The notes under the pieces are model-generated. The model was not told the DNA's origin, made no database searches, and saw nothing but the letters and a program-made list of their open reading frames with translations. Shown here piece after piece: positions 27,146 to 36,081 of a stretch of 64,000 nt of DNA. The first letter of the stretch is position 1, and each line of letters begins with the position of its first letter. Source of the DNA: Arboricoccus pini (GTDB lineage Bacteria; Pseudomonadota; Alphaproteobacteria; Geminicoccales; Geminicoccaceae); contig NZ_FYEH01000002.1 of assembly GCF_900187945.1 (NCBI RefSeq), positions 248,001 through 312,000 on the forward strand, written 5' to 3'. A program made the position numbers and the translations under genes.

Positions 27146-28576
27146 ATGACATTGGGTTGCAAGACGTCTGCGGACGTCATCAAGGCGATCAGGAGCGAAG
27201 CCGTCGACATGGTCGACGTGCGGATGACGGACATGCTGGGCGCCTGGCAGCATATCTCCTACCCTGCCAAGTTCTTCGAGCAGGATCAGATCGACGAAGG
27301 CCTGGGCTTCGATGGGTCCTCGCTGCGGGGCTTTAAGGAGATCAACCAGTCCGACATGCTCCTTATGCCGGACCCCACCACCGCCTTCATCGATCCGTTC
27401 CTCAGCCGCAAGACGCTGGTGATGATCGCCGACGTCAAGGATCCGGTGACGGGCGAGCTCTATAACCGCGACCCGCGCGGCGTCGCCAAGAAGGCGCGCG
27501 ACTATCTAAAGAGCACCGGCATCGGCGATACCGCTTATTTCGGCCCCGAGGCCGAATTTTTCGTCTTCGACGACGTTCGCTACGGCACCGGCCAGCATTT
27601 TGCCCATTTCGAAGTCGATTCCGCCGAGGGCCATTGGAATACCAATCGCGACGAGGGGCCCAACCTCGGCTACAAGATCCGCGCCAAGGAGGGCTATTTC
27701 CCCTGCCCGCCCACGGATACGCTGATGGACCTGCGTTCCGAGATGGCGCTGGAAATGATCAAGATCGGCCTCACGGTCGAGTGCCAGCACCACGAGGTGG
27801 CAACGGGCGGCCAGTGCGAGATCGACATGAAGTTCGACGAGCTGCTGGCGATGGCCGACCATCAGATGAAATACAAATACGTCGTCAAGCAGACGGCGCG
27901 TAAATTCGGCAAGACCGCCACCTTCATGCCGAAACCGCTCTTTGGCGATAATGGCTCGGGCATGCACTGCCACCAGTCCATCTGGAAGGGCAAGACGCCG
28001 CTTTTTGCTGACAGTGCCGGCTATGCGGGCCTCTCGGACATGTGCCGCTGGTATATTGGCGGCCTGCTCAAGCATGCTGGCGCCATCCTGGCCTTCGCCG
28101 CTCCCACCACCAACTCCTATCGCCGCCTGGTGCCGGGTTACGAGGCACCGGTCAATCTCGCCTGGTCCTTGCGTAACCGCTCGGCCGCCTGCCGCATCCC
28201 GATGTATTCCGACAGTCCCAAGGCCAAGCGCGTCGAGTTCCGCTGTCCCGATCCCTCGGCCAATCCCTATTATGCCTTCTCGGCCATGCTGATGGCGGGC
28301 TTGGACGGCATTAAGAACAAGATCGAGCCGGGCGATCCCATCGACAAGAACATCTACGACCTGCCGCCCGAGGAAGCAGCCCTGATCAAGACCGTGCCGG
28401 GCTCCCTGGCCGACGCCCTGATCGAGCTCGAGAACGATCACGAGTTCCTGCTCGAGGGCGACGTCTTCACCCCCGACCTGATCGAGACGTATATCGCCTA
28501 TAAGCGCGCGAACGAGCTCGATCCGATCCGGCTCCGCCCGCATCCGCACGAATTTTTCATGTATTACGACTGCTGA
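27146..28576 (+). CDS. glnA: Glutamine synthetase type I
   Basis: GlnA joins ammonia to glutamate with ATP as a dodecamer. All key residues are present in the 476-residue protein: E135/E137 (GPEAEFF), H216/E217 and E225 ([11 protein letters not shown]), H274 (GSGMHCH), E333 (PGYEAP), R345 (NRSA) and E364. The adenylylation site Y404 (NIYDLPPEE), target of GlnE, marks it as the regulated alpha-I-beta type. It follows glnB by 218 structured bases with a strong GGGAGG site. A terminator separates it from a diverged paralogue. Confidence 0.97.
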   Translation: MTLGCKTSADVIKAIRSEAVDMVDVRMTDMLGAWQHISYPAKFFEQDQIDEGLGFDGSSLRGFKEINQSDMLLMPDPTTAFIDPFLSRKTLVMIADVKDPVTGELYNRDPRGVAKKARDYLKSTGIGDTAYFGPEAEFFVFDDVRYGTGQHFAHFEVDSAEGHWNTNRDEGPNLGYKIRAKEGYFPCPPTDTLMDLRSEMALEMIKIGLTVECQHHEVATGGQCEIDMKFDELLAMADHQMKYKYVVKQTARKFGKTATFMPKPLFGDNGSGMHCHQSIWKGKTPLFADSAGYAGLSDMCRWYIGGLLKHAGAILAFAAPTTNSYRRLVPGYEAPVNLAWSLRNRSAACRIPMYSDSPKAKRVEFRCPDPSANPYYAFSAMLMAGLDGIKNKIEPGDPIDKNIYDLPPEEAALIKTVPGSLADALIELENDHEFLLEGDVFTPDLIETYIAYKRANELDPIRLRPHPHEFFMYYDC

Positions 28577-28616
28577 GATCAGGCGAGCGTCAAAAGGGCG
28601 CTCTCCTTGCATGTGC

Positions 28617-28642
28617 CCCCCGCTTCGACAGGCGGGGGTTTT
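28617..28642 (+). terminator. Rho-independent terminator after glnA
   Basis: A 7-bp stem CCCCCGC / GCGGGGG with an 8-base loop, followed by TTTT-G-TC-TTT. It should end the glnB-glnA transcript before the GS paralogue. Confidence 0.85.
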
Positions 28643-28764
28643 GTCTTTCCGCCAAGAGCTGGCTACGGGAGCATGGCCACCCACTTGGCCCTATCCCACC
28701 TGTTGGTTAAAAAGCCATCCGGCATCATCCCCACGCCAGGGGACTCAAACAGGCTAGACGCATC

Positions 28765-30174
28765 ATGAGCCACGCAGAGAGCATCATCGAACGCCTGCAG
28801 GCGGAAGGGGTGCGAGTGGTCGATTTCCGCTTTACCGACCTGGCTGGGCACTGGCGACACACCTCGATCGATGCCGCCAGCCTCGATGCCCGCCAACTCG
28901 AGCAGGGCTTCATGATCGACGGCTCTTCCATACCCGGCTGGCGCGATCCCACCGAGGCCGACGTGGCGCTCAAGCCCGATCTCACGTCGGCGCGCCAAGA
29001 TCCCTTCGCCGCCCAGCCCACCTTGATCCTCTTGGCCAACGTCGTCGATCCGGCGACGGGCCAAGGCTATGAGGGTTGCAGCCGCTCGGTCGCCGCACGA
29101 GCGGAGGCCTGGCTTGCGGGTCATGCCGCGGCCGACCGGATGACCACCAGCGTGGCGACCGGCTATTTTATCTTCGACGATGTCCGCATCGAGACGAGTG
29201 CCGCCCGCAACGCCATCGAGATCAATGGCAGCGAGAGCGAAGCCGCCGGCGGCCAGGCCTATGCGAGCGGCAATCCAGGCCACCGGCCTCAGCCCTGCGC
29301 CGCCCGATATGCGCTCTCCCCGGCCGACCACCAGAGCGACATCCGCGCCGAGATCACAAGTATCCTCGCCAGCCTGGGCTTTACCGGCATCCGCCATGAC
29401 CATGGCCAGTCGCCCATGCAGGGTCGCCTCGCCTTCAAGGGCGACCACCTGACCGGCACGGCCGATCGCATCCAGCTCATGAAATATGTGGTGCAGCACG
29501 TGGCCGCCTCCTACGGCAAGAGCGCCAGCTTCATGCCTCGCCCCATGCCCGAAAGCATGGGCAGCGGCATGAGCCTGCAGCACAGCCTCTGGAAGCGGGG
29601 CAAGCCGGTCTTCGCCGGCTCGGGCTATGCCGATCTCAGCCCGCAGTGCCTTTCCTTCGTGGCCGGCATCATGCGCCATGCCCGCGCTCTCAATGCCTTC
29701 ACCAACCCGACAACCAACAGCTATCGACGGCTGCGCAAAAAGGCGAGCGAGCCCGTCTATCTAGCCTATGCCGCCTATAATCGCTCGGCCGCGGTCCGCA
29801 TTCCCTTCGCCGCCGAACCGGCCGCGAAAACCGTCGATATTCGTTTCCCCGATCCGGCGGCAAACCCTTATCTGGCGCTCGCCGCCATCATGATGGCCGG
29901 TATCGATGGCATTGAGCAAAAGCTTGAGCCCGGCGACGCCATGGATCGTAATCTCTACGATCTGGGCCCGGACGAGGTCGATGACCTGCCAACCGTTGCG
30001 CTCTCGCTGCGCGAGGCTCTGGACGCGCTGGAGCACGATCAGGATTTCCTTCTGCGCGGCGACGTCATGAGTGAGGATCTCATCGCCAGCTATGTCAGCC
30101 TGAAACGCCAGGAGATTGAGCGGATCAGCCAGGCCGTCATCCCGCTTGAATACGAGCTTTATTACGGCAGCTAG
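28765..30174 (+). CDS. Glutamine synthetase-like pseudoenzyme
   Basis: A 469-residue paralogue aligning end to end with glnA, but lacking the catalytic metal site. Replacements, glnA to this protein: E135 to A131, E137 to G133, E217 to H213, E225 to R221, H274 to S270, H276 to Q272, E333 to S328 and E364 to D358. Kept are the FDGSS-type loop (IDGSSIPGW), NRSA Arg (R340), FPDPAANPYLA and the adenylylation site NLYDL with Y398. The frame is intact with normal base composition, so it is maintained as a protein. It could join mixed dodecamers, bind PII or GlnE, or bind a ligand. A role in synthesis of gamma-glutamyl amides seems unlikely without metal ligands. It follows the glnA terminator and has no clear promoter. 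Confidence 0.8.
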   Translation: MSHAESIIERLQAEGVRVVDFRFTDLAGHWRHTSIDAASLDARQLEQGFMIDGSSIPGWRDPTEADVALKPDLTSARQDPFAAQPTLILLANVVDPATGQGYEGCSRSVAARAEAWLAGHAAADRMTTSVATGYFIFDDVRIETSAARNAIEINGSESEAAGGQAYASGNPGHRPQPCAARYALSPADHQSDIRAEITSILASLGFTGIRHDHGQSPMQGRLAFKGDHLTGTADRIQLMKYVVQHVAASYGKSASFMPRPMPESMGSGMSLQHSLWKRGKPVFAGSGYADLSPQCLSFVAGIMRHARALNAFTNPTTNSYRRLRKKASEPVYLAYAAYNRSAAVRIPFAAEPAAKTVDIRFPDPAANPYLALAAIMMAGIDGIEQKLEPGDAMDRNLYDLGPDEVDDLPTVALSLREALDALEHDQDFLLRGDVMSEDLIASYVSLKRQEIERISQAVIPLEYELYYGS

Positions 30175-30581
30175 ATCTGCCCGTCCGGCCGTGGCCTGAA
30201 GAAGAAGCCGCCACGATCGAAATGCCTGAACCCGGGCCCGCCCGGCCGGCTCCAGCCGCCATCGTTGCCGCTCCAGCCTCGTGGCCGTCCCCAGCCGCGG
30301 CTGCCGCCCCAGCCCTGCCCGCGACTATCATGGCGGCGGTCATTCCAGCCATCAAAGCCGCCGCCCCTCTCGCGGCCACGCCGGCCATGAGAATGTCCGC
30401 CCAGCCGATCGTTCCGACTGCGGCCATCTCGCCTATCATTGACCGGCCGCCAGTCATGAGGCCAGCGACTGTCGTGAGCCGCGTGGATGCCGTCGAGGCG
30501 CAATGATTCGGCGCTGGCAGGCAGGCACACGGGTCCGAGCAATCCACCCAGAAGAATGAGCACCTTCAGATGGTGCCGCAT
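30171..30581 (-). CDS. Small secreted Gly/Arg-rich protein, unknown
   Basis: A 136-residue protein with a clear signal peptide (MRHHLKVLILLGGLLGPVCL, cleavage after about PASA). The mature part is low-complexity, rich in G, R, W, H and D (SRGWGRPRGW, GFRHFDRGGFFF). No domain was recognised. It resembles small periplasmic G/R-rich proteins of unknown role. Convergent with the GS paralogue, with a 4-bp overlap of stop codons. The composition makes an accidental frame possible, but the signal peptide supports it. Confidence 0.55.
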   Translation of the reverse strand: MRHHLKVLILLGGLLGPVCLPASAESLRLDGIHAAHDSRWPHDWRPVNDRRDGRSRNDRLGGHSHGRRGRERGGGFDGWNDRRHDSRGQGWGGSRGWGRPRGWSGNDGGWSRPGGPGFRHFDRGGFFFRPRPDGQI

Positions 30582-30688
30582 GGCCCCGCGCCTCCAATCG
30601 CTGTTGGACTTTTTAACACACCAGGGGGCCAGGAAGGTTCACGCCATGTCTTGACGCGCAGGGCCAAACGGCACCTAAAGCGCCATCG

Positions 30689-30706
30689 GCTGCACCTTGG
30701 TGCAGC
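30689..30706. promoter_or_regulatory. 18-bp perfect palindrome upstream of the nucleoside hydrolase
   Basis: GCTGCACC-TT-GGTGCAGC, every base paired, 31 bases before the start codon. The size and position fit a repressor operator. It is not a NtrC site, because the spacing between TGCAC and GTGCA is too short. Confidence 0.55.
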
Positions 30707-30737
30707 GTCGTCCACCGGTGAGGAAGGAACCGCGGCC

Positions 30738-31703
30738 ATGACCAGGCAAGCCATCATCATCGATACCGACCCCGGCCAGGACGATGCGATCGCCATCCTG
30801 ACGGCGCTTGGATCGCCCGAGGCAATCGAGATCCTGGGCATCTGCGCCGTGGCCGGCAACGTCCCCCTGGCACTCACCCTCGACAATGTCCGCAAGCTCC
30901 TGGAATTGGCCAATCGGCGCGACGTGCCCGTCTTTGCTGGAGCCGAGGCCCCCCTGACGCGCCCATTGGTGACGGCTGAGCATGTTCACGGCATGACGGG
31001 CATGGACGGCCACGATTTTCCACCGCCTACCATGCCCGTACAGGACCGGCATGCGGCGACCTTCATCGTCGAGGCGGTGATGTCCCGGCCAGCCAAGTCG
31101 GTCACGATCTGCGCCCTGGGGCCCGCCACCAACCTCGCTCTGGCGCTGGCCTTGGAACCGCGCATCGCCCAGCGCCTGCGCGAAATCGTCTGGATGGGCG
31201 GGGCGGCCGTCGAGGGCGGCAACATTACTCCCGCCAGCGAATTCAACGTCCATGTCGACCCCGAGGCGGGTGCGAAGCTCCTGGCATCGGGGGCCGAGAT
31301 CGTCATGATGCCCCTGGACGTCACCCACAAGGCCCGCGTCACCCATGCCTGGATGGAAGAGATCAGGGCAATCGGCGGTCCCGTCGGCATCGCGCTTGGC
31401 AACCTCATGACGTTCGCCAAGGGTGCTGACGAACGCAAGTTCGGCAAGGATCGCTCGCCGCTGCATGATCCGACGACGATCGCCTACGTGCTCCAGCCGG
31501 AGCTCTTCGCGGGCCAGCGCGTCAATGTCGAGATCGAGACGGGCGGCTATTACACTCGTGGCATGACCGTAGTCGACTGGTGGGGTGTAGCCGGCCGACC
31601 GGTCAACGTCACCTTTATGCGCGACATCGATGCCCCAGGGTTTTTCGCCCTTCTCACCGACAGGCTGCGCCGTCTGGCGACCGATCTTGCCGCCACGGCC
31701 TAG
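30738..31703 (+). CDS. Inosine-uridine preferring nucleoside hydrolase
   Basis: The enzyme splits purine or pyrimidine ribosides to base and ribose. The 321-residue protein has the calcium-binding N-terminus IIIDTDPGQDDAIAIL, the VTICALGPATNLALAL strand, the EFNVHVDPEAG motif and the late Asp (LHDPTTIAYV). The ATG at 30738 follows GAGGAAGGA; the longer upstream reading is R-rich and lacks homology. A strong palindrome just upstream suggests substrate-dependent regulation. It is a stand-alone gene. Confidence 0.93.
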   Translation: MTRQAIIIDTDPGQDDAIAILTALGSPEAIEILGICAVAGNVPLALTLDNVRKLLELANRRDVPVFAGAEAPLTRPLVTAEHVHGMTGMDGHDFPPPTMPVQDRHAATFIVEAVMSRPAKSVTICALGPATNLALALALEPRIAQRLREIVWMGGAAVEGGNITPASEFNVHVDPEAGAKLLASGAEIVMMPLDVTHKARVTHAWMEEIRAIGGPVGIALGNLMTFAKGADERKFGKDRSPLHDPTTIAYVLQPELFAGQRVNVEIETGGYYTRGMTVVDWWGVAGRPVNVTFMRDIDAPGFFALLTDRLRRLATDLAATA

Positions 31704-31730
31704 ACCACGCCTGAACGAGGGCGGTCGGGA

Positions 31731-32114
31731 TCAGGCGGCAGGCGGCAAGGGGCGCGGCTTGCGCTCCTCGGTCAGGGCCACATAGATAAAGCGGCCTTCG
31801 GTGACCCGCACGGTCTCGCCGGTCCGCCCCCGCATCGCCCAGGCCTCGATATCGATGGTCAACGAGGTGGTGCCGGTCTTGACGATGTTGGCATAGAAGC
31901 TGACGAGGTCGCCCACGAACACGGGTGCCTTGAAGGTCATGGCCTCGATGGCCACTGTCGCGATTCGTCCCTCGGCCCGCTCATAGGCGAGCACGCCGCC
32001 CGCCAGATCCATCTGCGACAGGAGCCAGCCGCCAAAGATGTCGCCGGTCGAGTTCGTGTCCGCCGGCATCGCCACGGCCTTGATCGCGGGTACCCCGCTT
32101 GGAAGGTCGCTCAT
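31731..32114 (-). CDS. Acyl-CoA thioesterase (YciA-like hotdog fold)
   Basis: A 127-residue hotdog-fold protein: AVAMPADTNSTGDIFGGWLLSQMDLAGG contains the N-x-x-G-D-I-F-G-G-W active-site segment with the catalytic Asp, then VAIEAMTFKAPVFVGDLVSF. YciA-type enzymes hydrolyse medium to long acyl-CoAs. A much longer frame continues upstream through the antisense of parE, but the ATG at 32112-32114 gives the normal family N-terminus. Divergent from parE. Confidence 0.88.
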   Translation of the reverse strand: MSDLPSGVPAIKAVAMPADTNSTGDIFGGWLLSQMDLAGGVLAYERAEGRIATVAIEAMTFKAPVFVGDLVSFYANIVKTGTTSLTIDIEAWAMRGRTGETVRVTEGRFIYVALTEERKPRPLPPAA

Positions 32115-32381
32115 CAAGCAGCAACTCCTGTGGTAGAAGACGGAAGCGGACTTGACGACGGGGCAGCCACTCGCCATCGAACCTGATGAGCAAACGGACG
32201 GCCGCCAGTCGTGCTGGATGTAACCATTCCAGGGTGGCTCATGAAAGGCCGATGACTGGGACGCATCGACGCTGCGTATCCCGAGGGGCGGCTGAGGCCA
32301 ATCGTGGCTGTCTCTTGGAATGAAGAAAAGCAGGAACGACGAGCGGCGGCGGCAGCCTCTCGCACTCATCTTGGAGTTGGG

Positions 32382-34355
32382 ATGTCGGATCTTTTGGACC
32401 TCGCGGGTGGGAATGCTTCCGCCAAAAGCTATACGGCGGAAGATATCGAGGTCCTGGAGGGACTTGAGCCGGTAAGGCGACGGCCCGGCATGTATATCGG
32501 CGGCACCGATCTGCATGCCATGCATCATCTGGTGGCCGAGATTCTCGACAATGCGATGGACGAGGCGGTCGCCGGCCACGCCAGCCGGATCGAGATCGAG
32601 CTCGAGCAGGGCAATCGAGTCACGATCCGCGACAATGGCCGCGGCATCCCCGTCGACCCGCATCCGCGCTTTCCCGACAAAAGCGCACTCGAGGTCATCA
32701 TGACCACGCTGCATTCCGGCGGCAAATTTGGCGGCAAGGCCTATGCGACCTCGGGAGGCCTGCACGGCGTCGGCGTATCGGTCGTCAACGCGCTCTCGGC
32801 CGATCTCCTGGTCGAGGTGGCGCGCAATCGCATGCTCTGGCAGCAGCGCTTCGAGCGTGGCCAGCCGCTGGGGCCAGTTGAGGCCGCTGGAGCGGCACCC
32901 AACCGTCGCGGCACCACGGTCATCTTTCGGCCCGATCCCGAAATCTTCGGAACCGACAAGGAGTTCAAGCCCGCACTCCTGCATCGGATGGCGCGCAGCA
33001 AGGCCTATCTCTATCGCGGCGTGGAGATCCGCTGGAAATGCGATCCCGCTCTCCTTGATCCCAAAGACGGTGTGCCGGCGAGCGATACCTTTCATTTTCC
33101 GGCCGGGCTCGAGGATTTCCTCAAATCGCTGCTCTCCGAACGCGAACTCGTGGTCGATGAGCTTTTCACTGGCGAGGCCGAGCTCGAGCAGGGCGGCCGG
33201 GTGGAATGGGCGATCGGCTGGCCGCTGGATGAGGAAGGCTATCAGGGCTGGTACTGCAACACGGTGCCAACACCGCTGGGCGGAACGCATGAGAACGGCC
33301 TGCGCAATGCACTGGCCCGCGCCTTTCGTGCCCATGGCGAGCGAACGGGCATGAAGAAGGCGACCACGCTTACCGCCGACGATGCCTGCGGTGGTGCTGC
33401 CATCCTGCTCTCGCTTTTCATCCGCGAGCCGCAGTTCCAGGGCCAGACCAAGGAAAAGCTGGTCAATACCGAGGTGACGCGCATCGTCGAGGCGGCCATC
33501 AAGGACCGCTTCGAGCTCTGGCTCGGCGAACATGGCGGCACGGCGACCAGGCTCTTGGAGCATGTCGTCAACCGGGCGGAGGAACGCCTGGCCCGTCGGA
33601 AGGCCAAGGAGGAGGTCGGCCGCAAGTCGGCGACCCGCCGGCTCAGGCTGCCCGGCAAGCTCGCCGACTGCTCCAACGACGAGCGCCAGGGGACCGAGAT
33701 CTTCCTGGTCGAGGGTGACAGCGCGGGCGGCTCGGCCAAGCAGGCACGCCAGCGCGAGATCCAGGCGATCTTGCCGCTGCGCGGCAAGATCCTCAATGTC
33801 GCCAGCGCCACGGCCGACAAGCTCAAGGAAAACAAGGAGCTCCAGGACCTGACGACGGCGCTCGGCTGCGGTGCTGGCAAGCATTTCCGCTCGGAGGACT
33901 TGCGCTACGAGCGCGTGATCATCATGACCGACGCCGATGTCGACGGGGCGCACATCGCAGCGCTCCTCATCACCTTCTTCTATCGCGAGATGCGGCCCTT
34001 GATCGAACGCGGCCATCTTTATCTGGCCCAGCCACCGCTCTATCGCCTCGCACATGGTGGCACGATCGCCTATGCGCGCGACGAGCGCGACCGGCAGCGG
34101 CTGACCGAGACCGTCTTCAAGGGCAAGAAGAATATCGAGGTGGGCCGGTTCAAGGGCCTGGGCGAGATGAACCCCTCGCAGCTCAAGGAAACCACCATGG
34201 ACCCGAGAAAACGCCAATTGCTGCAGATCAGGATCGAGGATGTGGAAGGCAAACCCACCTACGAACTGGTCGACGATCTCATGGGCAAGAAGCCCGAGCT
34301 GCGGCTGGCCTTCATCCAGGACAATGCCAAGCTGGCGCCCACCCTGGATGTGTAA
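32382..34355 (+). CDS. parE: DNA topoisomerase IV subunit B
   Basis: ParE is the ATPase half of topoisomerase IV, which decatenates daughter chromosomes. The 657-residue protein has the GHKL motifs EILDNAMDEA, DNGRGIP and SGGLHGVGVSVVNALS, the TOPRIM EGDSAGGSAKQAR and DADVDGAH metal site, and the closing FKGLGEMNP. The residues LEGLEPVRRRPGMYIGGTD open the ATPase domain. The ATG at 32382 follows TTGGAG; a GTG at 32304 would add 26 unconserved residues. parC is not in the window. It is followed closely by chorismate mutase. Confidence 0.93.
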   Translation: MSDLLDLAGGNASAKSYTAEDIEVLEGLEPVRRRPGMYIGGTDLHAMHHLVAEILDNAMDEAVAGHASRIEIELEQGNRVTIRDNGRGIPVDPHPRFPDKSALEVIMTTLHSGGKFGGKAYATSGGLHGVGVSVVNALSADLLVEVARNRMLWQQRFERGQPLGPVEAAGAAPNRRGTTVIFRPDPEIFGTDKEFKPALLHRMARSKAYLYRGVEIRWKCDPALLDPKDGVPASDTFHFPAGLEDFLKSLLSERELVVDELFTGEAELEQGGRVEWAIGWPLDEEGYQGWYCNTVPTPLGGTHENGLRNALARAFRAHGERTGMKKATTLTADDACGGAAILLSLFIREPQFQGQTKEKLVNTEVTRIVEAAIKDRFELWLGEHGGTATRLLEHVVNRAEERLARRKAKEEVGRKSATRRLRLPGKLADCSNDERQGTEIFLVEGDSAGGSAKQARQREIQAILPLRGKILNVASATADKLKENKELQDLTTALGCGAGKHFRSEDLRYERVIIMTDADVDGAHIAALLITFFYREMRPLIERGHLYLAQPPLYRLAHGGTIAYARDERDRQRLTETVFKGKKNIEVGRFKGLGEMNPSQLKETTMDPRKRQLLQIRIEDVEGKPTYELVDDLMGKKPELRLAFIQDNAKLAPTLDV

Positions 34356-34369
34356 GGAGGAGATCTCGC

Positions 34370-34699
34370 ATGGATGACAGCGATTGGCCGCATGGCGCAC
34401 CCGCCCATCCCGAACTGCTGCGCCTGCGCGACAGCATCGACAATATCGACGCCGCGCTCATCCATCTCCTGGCGGAGCGCTTCAAATGCACTCAGGCCGT
34501 GGGTGAGCTCAAGGCGAGAGAGAAGCTTCCTCCCGCCGATCCGGCCCGAGAGAAGATCCAGGTCGAGCGCCTGCGCAAGCTAGCCCTGACGGCCAAGCTC
34601 GATCCGGCCTTCGCCGAAAAATTCCTGGCCTTCATCATCGAGGAGGTCATCCATCACCATAACCGGATCGCGAAGAGCGACGGTCAGTCGCCCAGATAG
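34370..34699 (+). CDS. Chorismate mutase, AroQ type
   Basis: A 109-residue all-helical protein: LRDSIDNIDAALIHLLAERFK with the first active-site Arg, then VGELKAREKLPPADPARE and IIEEVIHHHNRI. It converts chorismate to prephenate for Phe and Tyr. Size and motifs fit the stand-alone type; a salicylate-forming isochorismate lyase of the same fold is less likely. It lies 14 bases after parE with a perfect AAGGAGGA site, so it is co-transcribed. Confidence 0.85.
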   Translation: MDDSDWPHGAPAHPELLRLRDSIDNIDAALIHLLAERFKCTQAVGELKAREKLPPADPAREKIQVERLRKLALTAKLDPAFAEKFLAFIIEEVIHHHNRIAKSDGQSPR

Positions 34700-34777
34700 A
34701 GCGCAAGGAACGGAGTGCCGGCCGAATGCCGGCCGGGGCAAGAGGGACGGCGAAGACGCATCCCGGAGGAATTGCCC

Positions 34778-35254
34778 ATGCCCGCCTTTCGCTGCCTGCC
34801 GATCCCGAGCGAGACCGCCGCGCGCTTTCGCGAGACCGATCGAGACGATCGAGGCCAGGCGCTGCGCCGTCTGGTCGCCGATGGCGGCAGCGGCTACCCC
34901 TGCCGCCATTGCCTGGACCTGGGCAAGCCCGGCCAGACCATGCTGCTTGGCTCCTACAACCTGCCACGGCCGCTCGGGATCTATTGGACGCCCAGTCCCA
35001 TCTTCGTCCACGCGGATGACTGCAGGGCTTTCACCGCGACGAACGCAATCCCCCCGGCCCTGAGCGCGAACGGCCTCGTTTCGATCCGCGCCTATGATGC
35101 CGACGATCAGTGCCTCTACGAACTGGGTCAGGTTTGCACCGGCTCGGCCATGGAAGCTCCCCTGCTACGCGCGCTGAGCGCGCCGCGTACTGCCTTCGTC
35201 AACGTCCACACCGCCCGGCCCGGGTGCCTGCTTGCCGCCGTCCGGTTGATCTAG
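34778..35254 (+). CDS. DUF1203 family protein
   Basis: A 158-residue protein of unknown function. Conserved features seen are YPCRHCLDLGKPGQTMLLGSYN near residue 40, PSPIFVHADDC and an AFVNVHTARPGCLLAAVR ending. Cys pairs in CRHC suggest metal or thiol chemistry, though this is speculation. It follows the chorismate mutase by 78 bases with CGGAGGA as the ribosome binding site. Its stop overlaps the convergent next gene by 4 bp. Confidence 0.78.
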   Translation: MPAFRCLPIPSETAARFRETDRDDRGQALRRLVADGGSGYPCRHCLDLGKPGQTMLLGSYNLPRPLGIYWTPSPIFVHADDCRAFTATNAIPPALSANGLVSIRAYDADDQCLYELGQVCTGSAMEAPLLRALSAPRTAFVNVHTARPGCLLAAVRLI

Positions 35255-36015
35255 ATCCGACGCAGCGCGTTCGCGAGGACGAGACCCAGGACTGGACGCG
35301 GCACCGTGGCGTCGTCCAGGCCACGTACCAATCGGGCTGCCGACTTACGGACCAGGAGAGCGGGCAGCAAAGCCGGCATGGCGCTTCGCGGCGGCCTACG
35401 GCCGCGCAGGCCCGCTGCATCGAGCAGGGCTAGTGCCCGCCCGACCAAGGGCGCGGGGTCCGGTCGCTGTTCCTCGGGCACGGCGTGCCGGCCCGCCAAA
35501 AGCCCATGCGCCGTGCCGACCGCGATGGCCGCATCCAACCAACGGCCCTCGTGCGTACCGGCGGCCTCGGCCAGGAGGCGATGAAGAAGCCCGCTGGTCG
35601 CCTTTGCATAGGCCTCGGGCTGGGCTGCAACCTCGCTTTGCACCCGCTCCATTTCCGCTTCGTGAGCGTCGATCAAGGCATGCAAGGAGCCCGAATCGAT
35701 GCGGCCTGCGCGCAGCGTGGGGGCGAGAGCACGCAGGACAGGCTCCTGGCGCGCCTGGCCAGCCGCGATCTCGGTTATCGCATCCCGCCACCATTGATAA
35801 CGGATATAGCCCGCCATGGGCTGGGTGATCAGCCTCGGCACCCTGGCTAGTTCGCTGTCCAGCAGCAGGAGGGCCAGGAGAGGCTGGCGCTCCTTTTTGG
35901 CGCCCAGGATGACGCAAATAGCCCGGCCCGGATCGCGTGTGCGGACCTCGTCCAGGAGGAAATCCACTGGTTCGAGAGCATTCAAGGAGAATGAGAGCCT
36001 TTCTTCGGACGCCAA
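35251..36015 (-). CDS. Squalene/phytoene synthase-fold protein (NDUFAF6-like)
   Basis: A 254-residue protein with the all-helical isoprenoid synthase fold. IRYQWWRDAI (about residue 72) is typical of the NDUFAF6 subgroup, which helps assemble respiratory complex I, rather than of true phytoene synthases that carry two DxxxD motifs. Here only partial acidic motifs (IDAHEAEMERV) remain. In many alphaproteobacteria this gene follows the Mth938/NDUFAF3-like gene of the secDF operon. Here they are separated by sodB and an acetyltransferase. Confidence 0.72.
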   Translation of the reverse strand: MASEERLSFSLNALEPVDFLLDEVRTRDPGRAICVILGAKKERQPLLALLLLDSELARVPRLITQPMAGYIRYQWWRDAITEIAAGQARQEPVLRALAPTLRAGRIDSGSLHALIDAHEAEMERVQSEVAAQPEAYAKATSGLLHRLLAEAAGTHEGRWLDAAIAVGTAHGLLAGRHAVPEEQRPDPAPLVGRALALLDAAGLRGRRPPRSAMPALLPALLVRKSAARLVRGLDDATVPRPVLGLVLANALRRI

Positions 36016-36081
36016 GCGCCCCTATCTACGACAAGCAAGCGGAATTATTCGCGTGTCACGACTACAAGGCTAGAGGACACC

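Noticed and set aside
30689-30706. A possible NtrC binding site before the nucleoside hydrolase
   Set aside because: TGCAC and GTGCA are only 4 bases apart, not the 7 of the consensus. Kept as an unassigned palindrome.
31731-34400. A minus-strand frame of almost 890 codons across parE
   Set aside because: Only its last 127 codons (the thioesterase) resemble a protein. The rest is the complementary strand of the well-supported parE, an effect of high GC at third positions.
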